A stretch of DNA of 34,108 nucleotides from Mycolicibacterium moriokaense. Its GTDB lineage: Bacteria > Actinomycetota > Actinomycetes > Mycobacteriales > Mycobacteriaceae. The DNA lies in assembly GCF_003201655.1 (NCBI RefSeq), contig NZ_QJJU01000043.1:1-34108 (forward strand), read 5' to 3'. A program made the translations under genes and the position numbers. Positions 15,493 through 23,026 of this stretch are shown one piece after another; position 1 is the stretch's first letter; every line of letters begins with the position of its first letter. Below the pieces are notes generated by a model that did no database searches, had not been told where the DNA came from, and saw only the letters and a list, made by a program, of their open reading frames with translations.

Positions 15493-16853
15493 GCGCCGAT
15501 CTGCAGGTCGCCGCCGGTGGCTGCGGCCCAGTCCGGGGGGCCACCGGCGAGCACGACGAGGTCGTGGTGCCCGGCTGCTTCGAGCAGGCTGGCTGCGCCC
15601 ATCGCGCGTTCGCCGTGTCCGCACATCACCACGGTGGGTTCGTCAGGTACCTCGGCGGCCCGGTGCGCGATGTCGCCGAGTTCGACATGCATCGCGCCGG
15701 GCAGGTGTCCGTCGAGGTATTCGGATCGTTGGCGGATGTCCAGGACGCGGCGTCCGTCGATACGCCCGGCCCGGGTTAATGGGATGCTGGCCGTGTCGTG
15801 GCCAGCCGCGGTCCACGCTGCCATCGCGCCATCGAGTTCGCCGACGATGTTTTCGTAGCCGATTTTCGCGGCCTGCCAAGCGATGTCGGAGGAGTCCTGG
15901 TCGGCGTCGGCCACGATGATCAGCGGTCGGTCGGTCGGCGCGAGCCAGCCCAGCCAGGAGGCGAACACCGGCCGCAAGGGGATGGAGATTGCCCCCCGCA
16001 CGTGCGCCGCGGCGAAGCGGTCTACCGGGCGGGCATCGATGAGGACCGCCCCGTCGGCCAGCCGCGTCCACACTTCGTCCACACCTAGCGATGCCAGTTT
16101 CGGCGCACCGTCGAGCAGCGGCGGGCCGAGGCGGTTGATCTCCCCGAGCCGGCGGAAGTAGGGCGGATGGCTGCCGAGTGATCCGAGAAGCTGTGTCACG
16201 AAGGCGTTTTCGTCGGTAGCTTGTAGCAGCGGGTTGGTTGCCAGCTCGCGGGCGATGGTGCTGGTGCGTTCGGTGCCTGGCGGTGCGGAGCAGAATGATC
16301 CGGCGCCGTGGGTGGGCCACACCTGCACGTCCGCGGGCAGGGCGGCCAGCCGGTGCAGTGAGCGGTATTGGGCGCGGGTCAGTTCGTCGGTGCGGTCCTG
16401 GGAGACCAGGTCGGTGCGGGCGGCCGAGCCGACGATGAGCGAGCCGCCGGTAAACACTCCGACTTCTCGGGCGCCGTCGAGCAGGAGAAAAGCCACGTGC
16501 TCGTGGGTGTGTCCGGGTGTCAGCAGAGCGCGCAGACGCAACCCTCCCAGGTCGACCTCGTCCCCATCGTGCAGACCCGTGTGCGCGAACTCGCGGTGAC
16601 CTGCCGCTGACGCGAGCACCTTCGCTCCTGCGGTTGCCGCGAGTTGGTGTGCACCGGAAAGGAAATCGGCATGCAGGTGGGTATCGGCCGCGAACGCGAC
16701 CGTCAAACCCCGCTTGGCCGCCGCCTCATGAACGGCACGCAAGTCGCGGCTGACATCGACCACCAGTGCACGTCCGTCACCCAGATCGACTAGGTACGCC
16801 GAATTGCCCAGTCCGTCATCGACCAGCGGTACCAGATCAACCCCGGCCGCCAT
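15489..16853 (-). CDS. Metallo-beta-lactamase-fold protein fused to two rhodanese domains
   Basis: A 454-residue fusion resembling persulfide dioxygenase-rhodanese proteins, which oxidise glutathione or mycothiol persulfide and exchange sulfane sulfur. The MBL domain (about 1-245) has THLHADFLSG at 58-67 and TPGHTHEH at 112-119. The last His of the usual HxHxDH is Phe64, and the usual Asp of FTGD is Gly (FTGGSLIVGSAARTDL). The first rhodanese domain (about 260-350) lacks the active Cys (LIIVADADQDSSD). The second (about 360-450) keeps it in VVMCGHGERA. So one rhodanese is active and one is structural, and the metal site may be unusual. Its ends abut or overlap both neighbours. Confidence 0.88.
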   Translation of the reverse strand: MAAGVDLVPLVDDGLGNSAYLVDLGDGRALVVDVSRDLRAVHEAAAKRGLTVAFAADTHLHADFLSGAHQLAATAGAKVLASAAGHREFAHTGLHDGDEVDLGGLRLRALLTPGHTHEHVAFLLLDGAREVGVFTGGSLIVGSAARTDLVSQDRTDELTRAQYRSLHRLAALPADVQVWPTHGAGSFCSAPPGTERTSTIARELATNPLLQATDENAFVTQLLGSLGSHPPYFRRLGEINRLGPPLLDGAPKLASLGVDEVWTRLADGAVLIDARPVDRFAAAHVRGAISIPLRPVFASWLGWLAPTDRPLIIVADADQDSSDIAWQAAKIGYENIVGELDGAMAAWTAAGHDTASIPLTRAGRIDGRRVLDIRQRSEYLDGHLPGAMHVELGDIAHRAAEVPDEPTVVMCGHGERAMGAASLLEAAGHHDLVVLAGGPPDWAAATGGDLQIGA

Positions 16854-17345
16854 TTACGCCCATCGTTCCGATGGTGCATTCCGTCGACCGACGACGGTGT
16901 TGTAAATGAACGACGGGATACAGAAATTCGTGGTGCTGGCAAGGCCACCAACGAAAATCAGCAGGACGCCGAGCGCGATGCCGATGATGGTCGCGCCGGC
17001 GTAGAACGCCCAGCCAGTTGCGATCAGCCACACGGTCGCGACGACGAAGACGAAATGCCGCTGCGGGCCTGAGTTCGGAATTGGCCCCGTTCGGGTCAGA
17101 TAGCGCATCCCGTAGTTGTACAGAAGATCGAACGGGTGGAACGGAACGACGATGCCCACCGACGTGATTGCGGCAAGGGACCACAGCACACTCGGCGACA
17201 TCAACGCCACACCGATCAGCGTGACCAGTGTGCCCAGCGAGTACGTCCAGCGCAGCCACGGCGCCAGTTCTGCGAGCGTCTCGTCGTCGAGTCCACAAAA
17301 GCCTTGAGCTTCAAGACGACTACGGACGGTTGGATTCACCGTCAT
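16854..17345 (-). CDS. DUF4395 membrane protein
   Basis: A 163-residue membrane protein of the DUF4395 family. Four hydrophobic segments lie at about residues 34-50, 52-70, 95-118 and 120-140. Family landmarks are the N-terminal FCGLDDETLAELAPWLRWTYS, the FHPFDLLYNYGMRYLTR loop and the C-terminal NFCIPSFIYN. Members often sit beside rhodanese and thiosulfate/sulfide genes, as here, and may handle a sulfur compound in the membrane; this role is not proven. It ends one base before the MBL-rhodanese start and begins one base after the MddA stop, so the three genes are one transcription unit. Confidence 0.85.
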   Translation of the reverse strand: MTVNPTVRSRLEAQGFCGLDDETLAELAPWLRWTYSLGTLVTLIGVALMSPSVLWSLAAITSVGIVVPFHPFDLLYNYGMRYLTRTGPIPNSGPQRHFVFVVATVWLIATGWAFYAGATIIGIALGVLLIFVGGLASTTNFCIPSFIYNTVVGRRNAPSERWA

Positions 17346-17346
17346 T

Positions 17347-18123
17347 TCATGCCCCTATCGGTCGAGTTGCTGTGTCGGGCGCGGCGTGGCCGCCACGTCG
17401 ATGAAGGCCCGGGATGAGCATCGGCACACGCCGCCGGTAGTCGCCGTACTGATCGCCCAGCGCCGCGGTGAGGTCGTGCTCCTCGAGCTGTATCGCGATC
17501 AGGATGTACGCCGTTGTCGCGACGGCGAACAGCAGGTGGCCCGCCGTCATCGTCGGTGTCGCCCAGAACGCGACGATGAAGCCGAGCATGATCGGGTGGC
17601 GCACGACTCGATAGAGCAGCGATATGCGAAAGTCGGGGCTCGGGTAGGGAGTTCCGCGCCACGCCAGATACACCTGGCGCAGACCGAACAGATCAAAGTG
17701 GTTAATCATGAACGTCGAGAGCAGAACGGTCGCCCAGCCCAGTGCGAACAGGGTCCATAGTCCGACTCGCCCCGGCTGCCAGGTGACATCCCAGATGACC
17801 GCAGGCATCGTCCGCCACTGCCAGAACAGAACGACGAGCGCCAAGCTCGAAAGCAGGACATAGGTGCTGCGCTCAACCGTGGTGGGCACCAACCGCGTCC
17901 ACCAGCGCTTGAACACCGGCCGCGCCATCACGCTGTGCTGCACTGCGAACAGGCCGAGCAGCAGCACATTGACCACGAGGGCTTGCACGACCGGCGCGTC
18001 GATGCCGTGATCGATGCTGCGCGGGACAACGATGTTGCCGACAAATCCGATCGCATAGAGGAACGCCGCCAGGAAGCAGACGTAGCACACGGCTCCGTAG
18101 CCGATGGTGAGTAAGCGCGTCAT
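17347..18123 (-). CDS. mddA: Methanethiol S-methyltransferase
   Basis: A 258-residue integral membrane methyltransferase of the MddA family, related to NnrU and isoprenylcysteine methyltransferases. It transfers the methyl group of S-adenosylmethionine to methanethiol, giving dimethyl sulfide. About six membrane segments are visible. Family landmarks are AVQHSVMARPVFKRWW near residue 61, FDLFGLRQVYLAWRG near 144, YRVVRHPIMLGFIVAFWATP near 171 (SAM-binding region) and EEHDLTAALGDQYGDYRRRVPMLIP near 215. The ATG at 18121-18123 has GAGG just upstream. Sitting behind a persulfide-type ArsR-rhodanese sensor, it points to methylation as a way to dispose of toxic thiols. Confidence 0.88.
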   Translation of the reverse strand: MTRLLTIGYGAVCYVCFLAAFLYAIGFVGNIVVPRSIDHGIDAPVVQALVVNVLLLGLFAVQHSVMARPVFKRWWTRLVPTTVERSTYVLLSSLALVVLFWQWRTMPAVIWDVTWQPGRVGLWTLFALGWATVLLSTFMINHFDLFGLRQVYLAWRGTPYPSPDFRISLLYRVVRHPIMLGFIVAFWATPTMTAGHLLFAVATTAYILIAIQLEEHDLTAALGDQYGDYRRRVPMLIPGLHRRGGHAAPDTATRPIGA

Positions 18124-18150
18124 TGTGAGACCTCCTCGTGTCGTGACCCG

Positions 18151-18831
18151 TTACTTGCCCGTGCGCACTGGCCGCCCCGAGAGCCACCACTCCGGGTAAC
18201 CCTCGGTGAGGCGTTGCGCCTTGAGCCCGTTTGCGCGCAGCACCGCGACCGCTTCGTCGGCGTACACGCAGTAGGGCCCGCGGCAGTACGCCACGTATTC
18301 GTTCTCGCGGGGAAGTTCGGCTAGGCGGGCTGATAGATCCGCTACTGGTATGGAGCGCGACCCGGCGATATGGCCGGCCGCGTATTCCTGCTCGGGTCGC
18401 ACGTCGAGCACGACGACCTCGCCGTTGGTCATGCGCCGAGACAGTTCGTCCGGTGTTACCGGCTCGAAGTCGTCACGCGCGCCGAGGTAGTCGCTCACGA
18501 CACGGTCGAGCTCGGCGAGGTGCTCTTCGGCGGCTTGCCGCAGGGCCAGCATCAAGCGGACGACCTCGGACCCCGCCAGCCGGTAGTGCACGAACAACCC
18601 GTCGCGGCGGGCAAGGACAAGCTGGGCCTGGCGCAGCTGCTGCAGATGCCGAGACGTGTTGGCGATCGAAAGGCCGGTCTCGGTGGCAAGCGACTCGACC
18701 GTGCGCTCGCCCTGAGCGAGCACTTCGAGGATCTCCAGGCGATGAGGGCTGGCCAGCGACTTACCCATGCGGGCGAATTCCGCGTACAGCCGGTCCTTGA
18801 AATCGCGCTTGCCCTCGACCTCGATAGTCAC
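18151..18831 (-). CDS. ArsR-family regulator fused to a rhodanese domain
   Basis: A 226-residue fusion. The N-terminal ArsR winged helix (about 10-100) shows SLASPHRLEILEVLAQGERTVESLA and TGLSIANTSRHLQQLRQAQLV. The C-terminal rhodanese domain (about 125-220) keeps the active Cys loop AYCRGPYCVYADEAV. Such fusions are thought to sense sulfane sulfur or persulfide through the rhodanese or adjacent cysteines and release DNA. It is the first gene of the mddA operon (27 bases to mddA). The GTG start lies only six bases beyond a likely -10 element, so the mRNA may be leaderless. An inverted repeat overlaps this promoter, consistent with autoregulation. Confidence 0.9.
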   Translation of the reverse strand: MTIEVEGKRDFKDRLYAEFARMGKSLASPHRLEILEVLAQGERTVESLATETGLSIANTSRHLQQLRQAQLVLARRDGLFVHYRLAGSEVVRLMLALRQAAEEHLAELDRVVSDYLGARDDFEPVTPDELSRRMTNGEVVVLDVRPEQEYAAGHIAGSRSIPVADLSARLAELPRENEYVAYCRGPYCVYADEAVAVLRANGLKAQRLTEGYPEWWLSGRPVRTGK

Positions 18832-18833
18832 CT

Positions 18834-18853
18834 AATCAATATAGTAATTGAAT
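18834..18853 (-). promoter_or_regulatory. Operator/promoter of the ArsR-rhodanese operon
   Basis: TCAAT-N6-ATTGA at 18836-18851 is a perfect 5-base-arm inverted repeat in an AT-rich island within GC-rich DNA. Reading the minus strand, TATATT at 18843-18838 is a good -10 element and places the first transcribed base at the GTG start codon (18831). Binding of the repressor here would block RNA polymerase directly. Confidence 0.65.
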
Positions 18854-18904
18854 AGCGTGGTGACAAGGCCTACTTGCCACCGGGTAGAGATGACGAGGGG
18901 TGTT

Positions 18905-19063
18905 ATGGGGCTCTATGAAGGACGTCTGCAGATGCCAACCGCTACGACGGGTGAGGCACGGATCGAGATCGACGTCGCCGATGAGGATGCTTCGCGAACG
19001 GTCTCCGTTGGCCGCAACTACGCACTTGGATCTCGAGTCGAGTGGCCCGACCCGGTCGGTTGA
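18905..19063 (+). CDS. Possible small protein divergent from the ArsR-rhodanese gene
   Basis: A 52-residue frame with ATG at 18905 behind GAGGGG (18895-18900), starting MGLYEGRLQMPTATTGEAR and continuing RIEIDVADEDASRTVSV. It is acidic and soluble; I do not recognise it. Codon use is fairly normal for a mycobacterium. It faces away from the ArsR-rhodanese gene and could share the AT-rich operator region. It could equally be a fragment of a larger lost gene. Confidence 0.35.
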   Translation: MGLYEGRLQMPTATTGEARIEIDVADEDASRTVSVGRNYALGSRVEWPDPVG

Positions 19064-19184
19064 TCCGATTGAGAGTCGGTTATTGGTGGGTACAGGCGGC
19101 AGCGTAGTCGGTTCAGACCGGGTCGCGGCCTTGCCACGTGGGCGTTGCGTCCTCGGAAGGCGATGTGGTCCTTGGCTATTCGAA

Positions 19185-19338
19185 TTGATTGCCGGCTTGG
19201 TGTTTGGGGTAGGTCGGGACGCAGTTGCGGGTAGGCGTCGGCCACGGGCAGCGCCGTCCCGTCGGGGTATTGGGCGAGCCAGTCGTCGGCGGCCCGGGCG
19301 GTGGCGAAGTAGCGGCCTGGGTTGCAGGCGGTGGCCCG
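19185..19338 (-). pseudogene. Fragment resembling the C-terminus of an alkylmercury-lyase-like protein
   Basis: The minus strand from 19338 reads RATACNPGRYFATARAADDW followed by LAQYPDGTALPVADAY. This resembles the end of MerB-like proteins, where a Cys is followed by FFAS..AA..W....PG...LPV.EAY. A stop codon (TAG, 19351-19353) lies just upstream in the same frame, and no start or N-terminal part is present. It is best read as a remnant; the family assignment is tentative. Confidence 0.3.
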
Positions 19339-19401
19339 GACGTCCGACCTCTACATGGATCCCGGCGAACGCGCGGCGCTTCGGTTAGCCCGATCATCGC
19401 A

Positions 19402-19686
19402 TCACCAGCGCTGCGCCTCGCATGCCAGCGCCAAGAGAGCGGCGCGGAATGTGTCGCAGTCGGCAACCGGATCCCGCTGGTTGGTCCCGGTCGCGATCCA
19501 ATGGGTGCCGTTGTGTCGGATGTGGCCGACGACCACGCCGTAGACGGCGACGACCTGGATCACCGCGCTTTCCGGAAACAGGCGCGTCCATTTGAGCGAG
19601 GTTGTCACCGCCAATCGCTCCGCGGCTCGTCGTTCGCACACGCGCCATTTCTCTCGGAAGACGATGCGTTCGGCGTCGCGGATCAC
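19402..19686 (-). CDS. Hypothetical protein of about 94 residues
   Basis: An open frame from a GTG at 19684-19686 that reads like a genuine small protein: ERIVFREKWRVCERRAAERLAVT, then FPESAVIQVVAVYGVVVGHIR and a short C-terminal helix. I know no family for it. The ribosome binding site is weak (GAGG close to the start). It sits among gene fragments, so it might itself be the remains of a longer gene. Confidence 0.4.
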   Translation of the reverse strand: MIRDAERIVFREKWRVCERRAAERLAVTTSLKWTRLFPESAVIQVVAVYGVVVGHIRHNGTHWIATGTNQRDPVADCDTFRAALLALACEAQRW

Positions 19687-19819
19687 CTCGGTCTCGGGGG
19701 ACTTTCGCGTCTCGTTGCCCCCTCCCTCGCGTCACCGCAGACAGCGTTCTGAACCACCGTCTTTGCGGGTGGAAACCATCAGCGCTGGACGGCGTAACGA
19801 GGCGTCGCCCCAACAGCTG

Positions 19820-19921
19820 CGCGTCGGTGAGAAGATCGCGATCCCCGACACCGATTACGGCGCCGGGTTTTGGCGCGACGTTGACGATGAAGGCGTCGGA
19901 GGACAGTTCGGTTCTCGGTAG
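19820..19921 (+). pseudogene. Fragment paralogous to the C-terminus of the Rv0250c-like protein
   Basis: The last ~33 codons of this frame read RVGEKIAIPDTDYGAGFWRDVDDEGVGGQ and a short tail. This is clearly the same motif as the end of the intact small protein at 33369-33671 (FWRGIDDEGVGGQ). No matching N-terminal half is found upstream in any frame, so the copy is a 3' remnant of a duplicated gene. Confidence 0.65.
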
Positions 19922-19936
19922 CAGGTGTGAGTGCGG

Positions 19937-20374
19937 TCAAGGCCGGGCGAACACGAGACGGAACTTGCCGATCTGGATCTCGTCGCCATCGGCGAGCGCC
20001 GCCGATTGCACCGGCTCGCGGTTGAGGTAGGTGCCGTTGAGGCTGCCGACGTCGATGACCGAGAATGTGCCGTTTTCCATGCGGAACTCAGCATGGCGGC
20101 GGCTGACGGTGATGTCGTCGAGGTAGATGGTGGCGCCTGGATGGCGGCCCGCGGCTGTGACGGGCTGATCGAGCACGAATCGGGCCCCGGTGTTGGGGCC
20201 GCGTTTGACGACCAGCAGGGCCGAGCCGCTGGGCAACCAGTTGGCTGTCGATACGACGCTGTCTGCGTCGGTTACCGCGGAATCGTTCAGTGCGCCAAGG
20301 AATTCGGCGTTCAGCGTGGCGGTGGCTTCGGATGCGGCGTCGCCAGAGGTCGGGTCGTTGTCTGGGTGGGTCAT
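19937..20374 (-). CDS. GarA-like FHA-domain protein
   Basis: A 145-residue protein close to mycobacterial GarA (Rv1827). GarA binds and inhibits 2-oxoglutarate decarboxylase and NAD-glutamate dehydrogenase and activates glutamate synthase, and is switched off when its N-terminal threonine is phosphorylated. The FHA domain (about 50-140) keeps AGRHPGATIYLDD, SRRHAEFRMENG and VGSLNGTYLNREPV. The N-terminal phospho-motif ETTSVF of GarA, as I recall it, is here EATATL. The position of Thr21 (PknG site) is Ala, while the neighbouring Thr22 (PknB site) is kept. The ATG overlaps the PAS-ANTAR stop by four bases. It is the last gene of the PEP carboxykinase operon, probably a paralogue of the main GarA. 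Confidence 0.88.
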   Translation of the reverse strand: MTHPDNDPTSGDAASEATATLNAEFLGALNDSAVTDADSVVSTANWLPSGSALLVVKRGPNTGARFVLDQPVTAAGRHPGATIYLDDITVSRRHAEFRMENGTFSVIDVGSLNGTYLNREPVQSAALADGDEIQIGKFRLVFARP

Positions 20375-21180
20375 CTGAGGTTCCTCGTCGGCGATTCTGA
20401 TGCGGCTGCCCGGCTTGGGCTCGCGGCAACCGCGGTTGGGATTAGCCTGTGGTGCGCGGTCATCAATAGTCGCTCGTATGTTGTTCGGGACGGCAGGGTT
20501 TCGCCGTAGTGCAGCGTCAGGAAATCGGCCGACAGCTGCTGTGCGAGGGCACGCAGTGTGACGTTGGTGGCCTGCGAACGCCATGTGAGGAGTTCGAACG
20601 CCGTGTCGGCAGCAATCCGGTAGATCAGCATCAGCATGCCCTTGGTCTGCTCGATCGCTGCGCGATGTTCGGCGATTTCTGCGACCACCGCGGAAACCTC
20701 CTCCTCGCCTGCTTCGTCTAATGGTGTGACGTCCACGTAGAAGCCGTGCGTGCCGATGACGGCCCCGCCGCGGTCGGCCAGGCGCTCACCGATCACGATC
20801 ACATCGTGGACGCGCCCCTGCACATCGATGAGGCGATGGCGGGTGCTCAGTGTCCGATCTGACTGGCGGATCTGCTCGAGGGTCGCGGCCACTCGCACGG
20901 CGTCATCGGGATGCTTGTGGGCCAACACCAATTCGGTGGTCGGTGTCACCGAGGGGCGATAGCCGTGCATCTCCTGGACCTGGGTGGACCATTCCCATCG
21001 CTGGTCGGCGAAGTAGAAGCGAAACCATCCGACGCGCAGTGCAGAGCCGCCGGCCAGGGCTACCTCGACCGGTGAGGCAGCGCCGACTGCCGGTTGTTCT
21101 CCAGCCCTGGCGTGCAGCTCTCCTGCCGACTGCGGCCTGGGCGGCGGTCCGGGGCCGTCGTCATCACCCTGGGTTTCCAT
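20371..21180 (-). CDS. PAS-ANTAR RNA-binding regulator
   Basis: A 269-residue cytoplasmic regulator. A proline-rich N-terminus (1-45) is followed by a PAS fold (about 48-155: GWFRFYFADQRWEWSTQVQEMHGY, then RHRLIDVQGRVHDVIVIGERL). An ANTAR domain (about 165-225) follows: AEHRAAIEQTKGMLMLIYRIAADTAFELLTWRSQ. ANTAR proteins bind paired hairpins in nascent mRNA and prevent termination, and the PAS part would sense a small molecule or redox state. The gene starts nine bases after the PEP carboxykinase stop. It may act on the leader of its own operon or on distant mRNAs; no target hairpin pair was identified here. Confidence 0.88.
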   Translation of the reverse strand: METQGDDDGPGPPPRPQSAGELHARAGEQPAVGAASPVEVALAGGSALRVGWFRFYFADQRWEWSTQVQEMHGYRPSVTPTTELVLAHKHPDDAVRVAATLEQIRQSDRTLSTRHRLIDVQGRVHDVIVIGERLADRGGAVIGTHGFYVDVTPLDEAGEEEVSAVVAEIAEHRAAIEQTKGMLMLIYRIAADTAFELLTWRSQATNVTLRALAQQLSADFLTLHYGETLPSRTTYERLLMTAHHRLIPTAVAASPSRAAASESPTRNLR

Positions 21181-21189
21181 TCCGTGTCG

Positions 21190-23007
21190 CTAACCCGCGG
21201 CTATTCGGTGTCGGAGGTCGGCGAGTTCCTGGCGTAGCGGGTCGGGTAGGCGGTCGCCGATGGTGGCGTACCAGTGGCTGATCAATGGGAGTTCGGCCGC
21301 CCATTCGTTGGCGTCGACGTTGAGCGCCGCGGGGATCTTCGAATCATAGGTTTTGTCGAGTCCGTCGAGGTCAAGTGCGTCGGGGGTGGGCACGTCGCCG
21401 ATCGGTGTTCTGATGGCGTCGGCGGTGCCGTCGATGCGTTGCAGTGCCCATTTGAGTATTCGGGTGTTTTCGCCGAAGCCGGGCCACAGGAATTCGTCGT
21501 TGTCGCCGCGGCGGAACCAGTTGACGTAGAAGATTTTCGGCAATAGCTCGGGGTCGGTTCTGGTGGCCAGGTCGAGCCAGTGCTGCAGGTAGTCGCCGAC
21601 GTGGTAGCCCAAAAACGGCAGCATGGCCATCGGGTCGCGGCGCACGACACCGACGGCCCCGGTGGCGGCGGCGGTGGTTTCCGAGGACAAGGTGGAGGCC
21701 AGGAACACCCCGTGTTGCCAGTTGAAGGCCTGGGTGATCAGCGGGATGGTGGTGGCGCGGCGGCCGCCGAAGAAGATCGCCGAGATCGGCACCCCGTGCG
21801 GGTCGTTCCATTCGGGCGCCAGGGTGGGGCATTGCTGGATCGGGGTGCAGTAGCGGGAGTTGGGGTGCGCGGCGGGCTCGCCCGAGCCGGGGTTCCAGTC
21901 CCGGCGTTTCCAGTCGATCAGATGGCGGGGTGCGCTGCTGGTCATGCCTTCCCACCAGATGTCGCCGTCGTCGGTGAGCGCGACGTTGGTGAAGATCGAG
22001 TTTCCGCGTTCGATGGTCGCCATCGCGTTGGGGTTGGTGTGGGCACCGGTGCCGGGGGCGACGCCGAAGAATCCGGCTTCGGGATTGACGGCGTAGAGCC
22101 GGCCGTCGTCGCCGAATCGCATCCAGGCGATGTCGTCGCCGATGGTTTGCGCGGTCCACCCGTGCAGGGTGGGCGCCAGCATCGCAAGGTTGGTCTTGCC
22201 GCACGACGACGGGAAGGCGGCGGCGATGTAGTGCACCTGGCCCTGGGGGCTGGTGAGTTTGAGGATGAGCATGTGTTCGGCCAGCCAGCCCTCGTCGCGG
22301 GCCATCTTCGACGCGATCCGCAGGGCATAGCATTTCTTGCCCAGCAGCGCGTTGCCGCCGTAGCCCGAGCCGTAGCTCCAGATCGTGTGTTCCTCGGGGA
22401 AATGGGAAATGTATTTGGTGTGGTCACACGGCCACGCGACGTCAGCCTGCCCGGGTGCAAGCGGGGCGCCGACGGAGTGCAGGCAGCGGACGAAGTCGGC
22501 GTCTGCGAGCTGATTCCACACCGGTGTGCCCGAGCGGGTCATGATCTGCATGGAGACCGCCACGTATTCCGAATCGGTGACCTGCACACCGTATTTGGGT
22601 TGCGCGGCATCCAGTGGTCCCATGCAGAACGCGATCACATACATGGTGCGTCCGGCCATCGCGCCGCGATATTCCTCGGTCATCACGGTTTTCATGTCGA
22701 CCGGATCCATCCAGTTGTTGGTGGGCCCGGCATCGGATTCCTGTTGCGAGCAGATGAAGGTGCGGTCCTCGACACGCGCCACGTCCGCGGGGTCCGATGT
22801 GCACCAGAACGAGTTCTGGATGCGCGGGAGCCGCACGAACGTGCCCTTGTCCTCCAGAAGTGTTGTCAGGCGCCGCCATTCGTCGTCGCTGCCGTCGCAC
22901 CACACCACCTGCTCGGGTGTGGTGAGCGCGGCGACTTCGTCGACCCAGTTGATGATCGCGGAGTTCGTTGTCGGGGCGCCGGGGTGCGCGGACACGGTGG
23001 TGGTCAT
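21190..23007 (-). CDS. pckG: Phosphoenolpyruvate carboxykinase (GTP)
   Basis: A 605-residue GTP-dependent PEPCK, the normal family length. It interconverts oxaloacetate and PEP with GTP/GDP, which links the TCA cycle to gluconeogenesis or, in reverse, fixes CO2. The kinase-1a loop FPSSCGKTN with the reactive Cys lies at 265-273. SGYGGNALLGKKC lies at about 214-226, DDIAWMRFGDDGRLYAVNPEAGFFGVAPGT near 295, and RRDPMAMLPFLGYHVGDY, NWFRRG and FLWPGFGEN in the C-terminal third. The ATG at 23005-23007 has AAGGAG just upstream and aligns with the family N-terminus. It follows the malic-enzyme-like gene by 19 bases. Such operon neighbours are unusual for a mycobacterial PEPCK, so this may be a second copy. 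Confidence 0.96.
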   Translation of the reverse strand: MTTTVSAHPGAPTTNSAIINWVDEVAALTTPEQVVWCDGSDDEWRRLTTLLEDKGTFVRLPRIQNSFWCTSDPADVARVEDRTFICSQQESDAGPTNNWMDPVDMKTVMTEEYRGAMAGRTMYVIAFCMGPLDAAQPKYGVQVTDSEYVAVSMQIMTRSGTPVWNQLADADFVRCLHSVGAPLAPGQADVAWPCDHTKYISHFPEEHTIWSYGSGYGGNALLGKKCYALRIASKMARDEGWLAEHMLILKLTSPQGQVHYIAAAFPSSCGKTNLAMLAPTLHGWTAQTIGDDIAWMRFGDDGRLYAVNPEAGFFGVAPGTGAHTNPNAMATIERGNSIFTNVALTDDGDIWWEGMTSSAPRHLIDWKRRDWNPGSGEPAAHPNSRYCTPIQQCPTLAPEWNDPHGVPISAIFFGGRRATTIPLITQAFNWQHGVFLASTLSSETTAAATGAVGVVRRDPMAMLPFLGYHVGDYLQHWLDLATRTDPELLPKIFYVNWFRRGDNDEFLWPGFGENTRILKWALQRIDGTADAIRTPIGDVPTPDALDLDGLDKTYDSKIPAALNVDANEWAAELPLISHWYATIGDRLPDPLRQELADLRHRIAAG

Positions 23008-23026
23008 GCCAATCTCCTTGGTTGTG

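Noticed and set aside
14443..15858. Very long plus-strand open frame opposite the MFS and MBL-rhodanese genes
   Set aside because: It is the antisense shadow of two recognisable minus-strand genes and has low-complexity, family-less translation.
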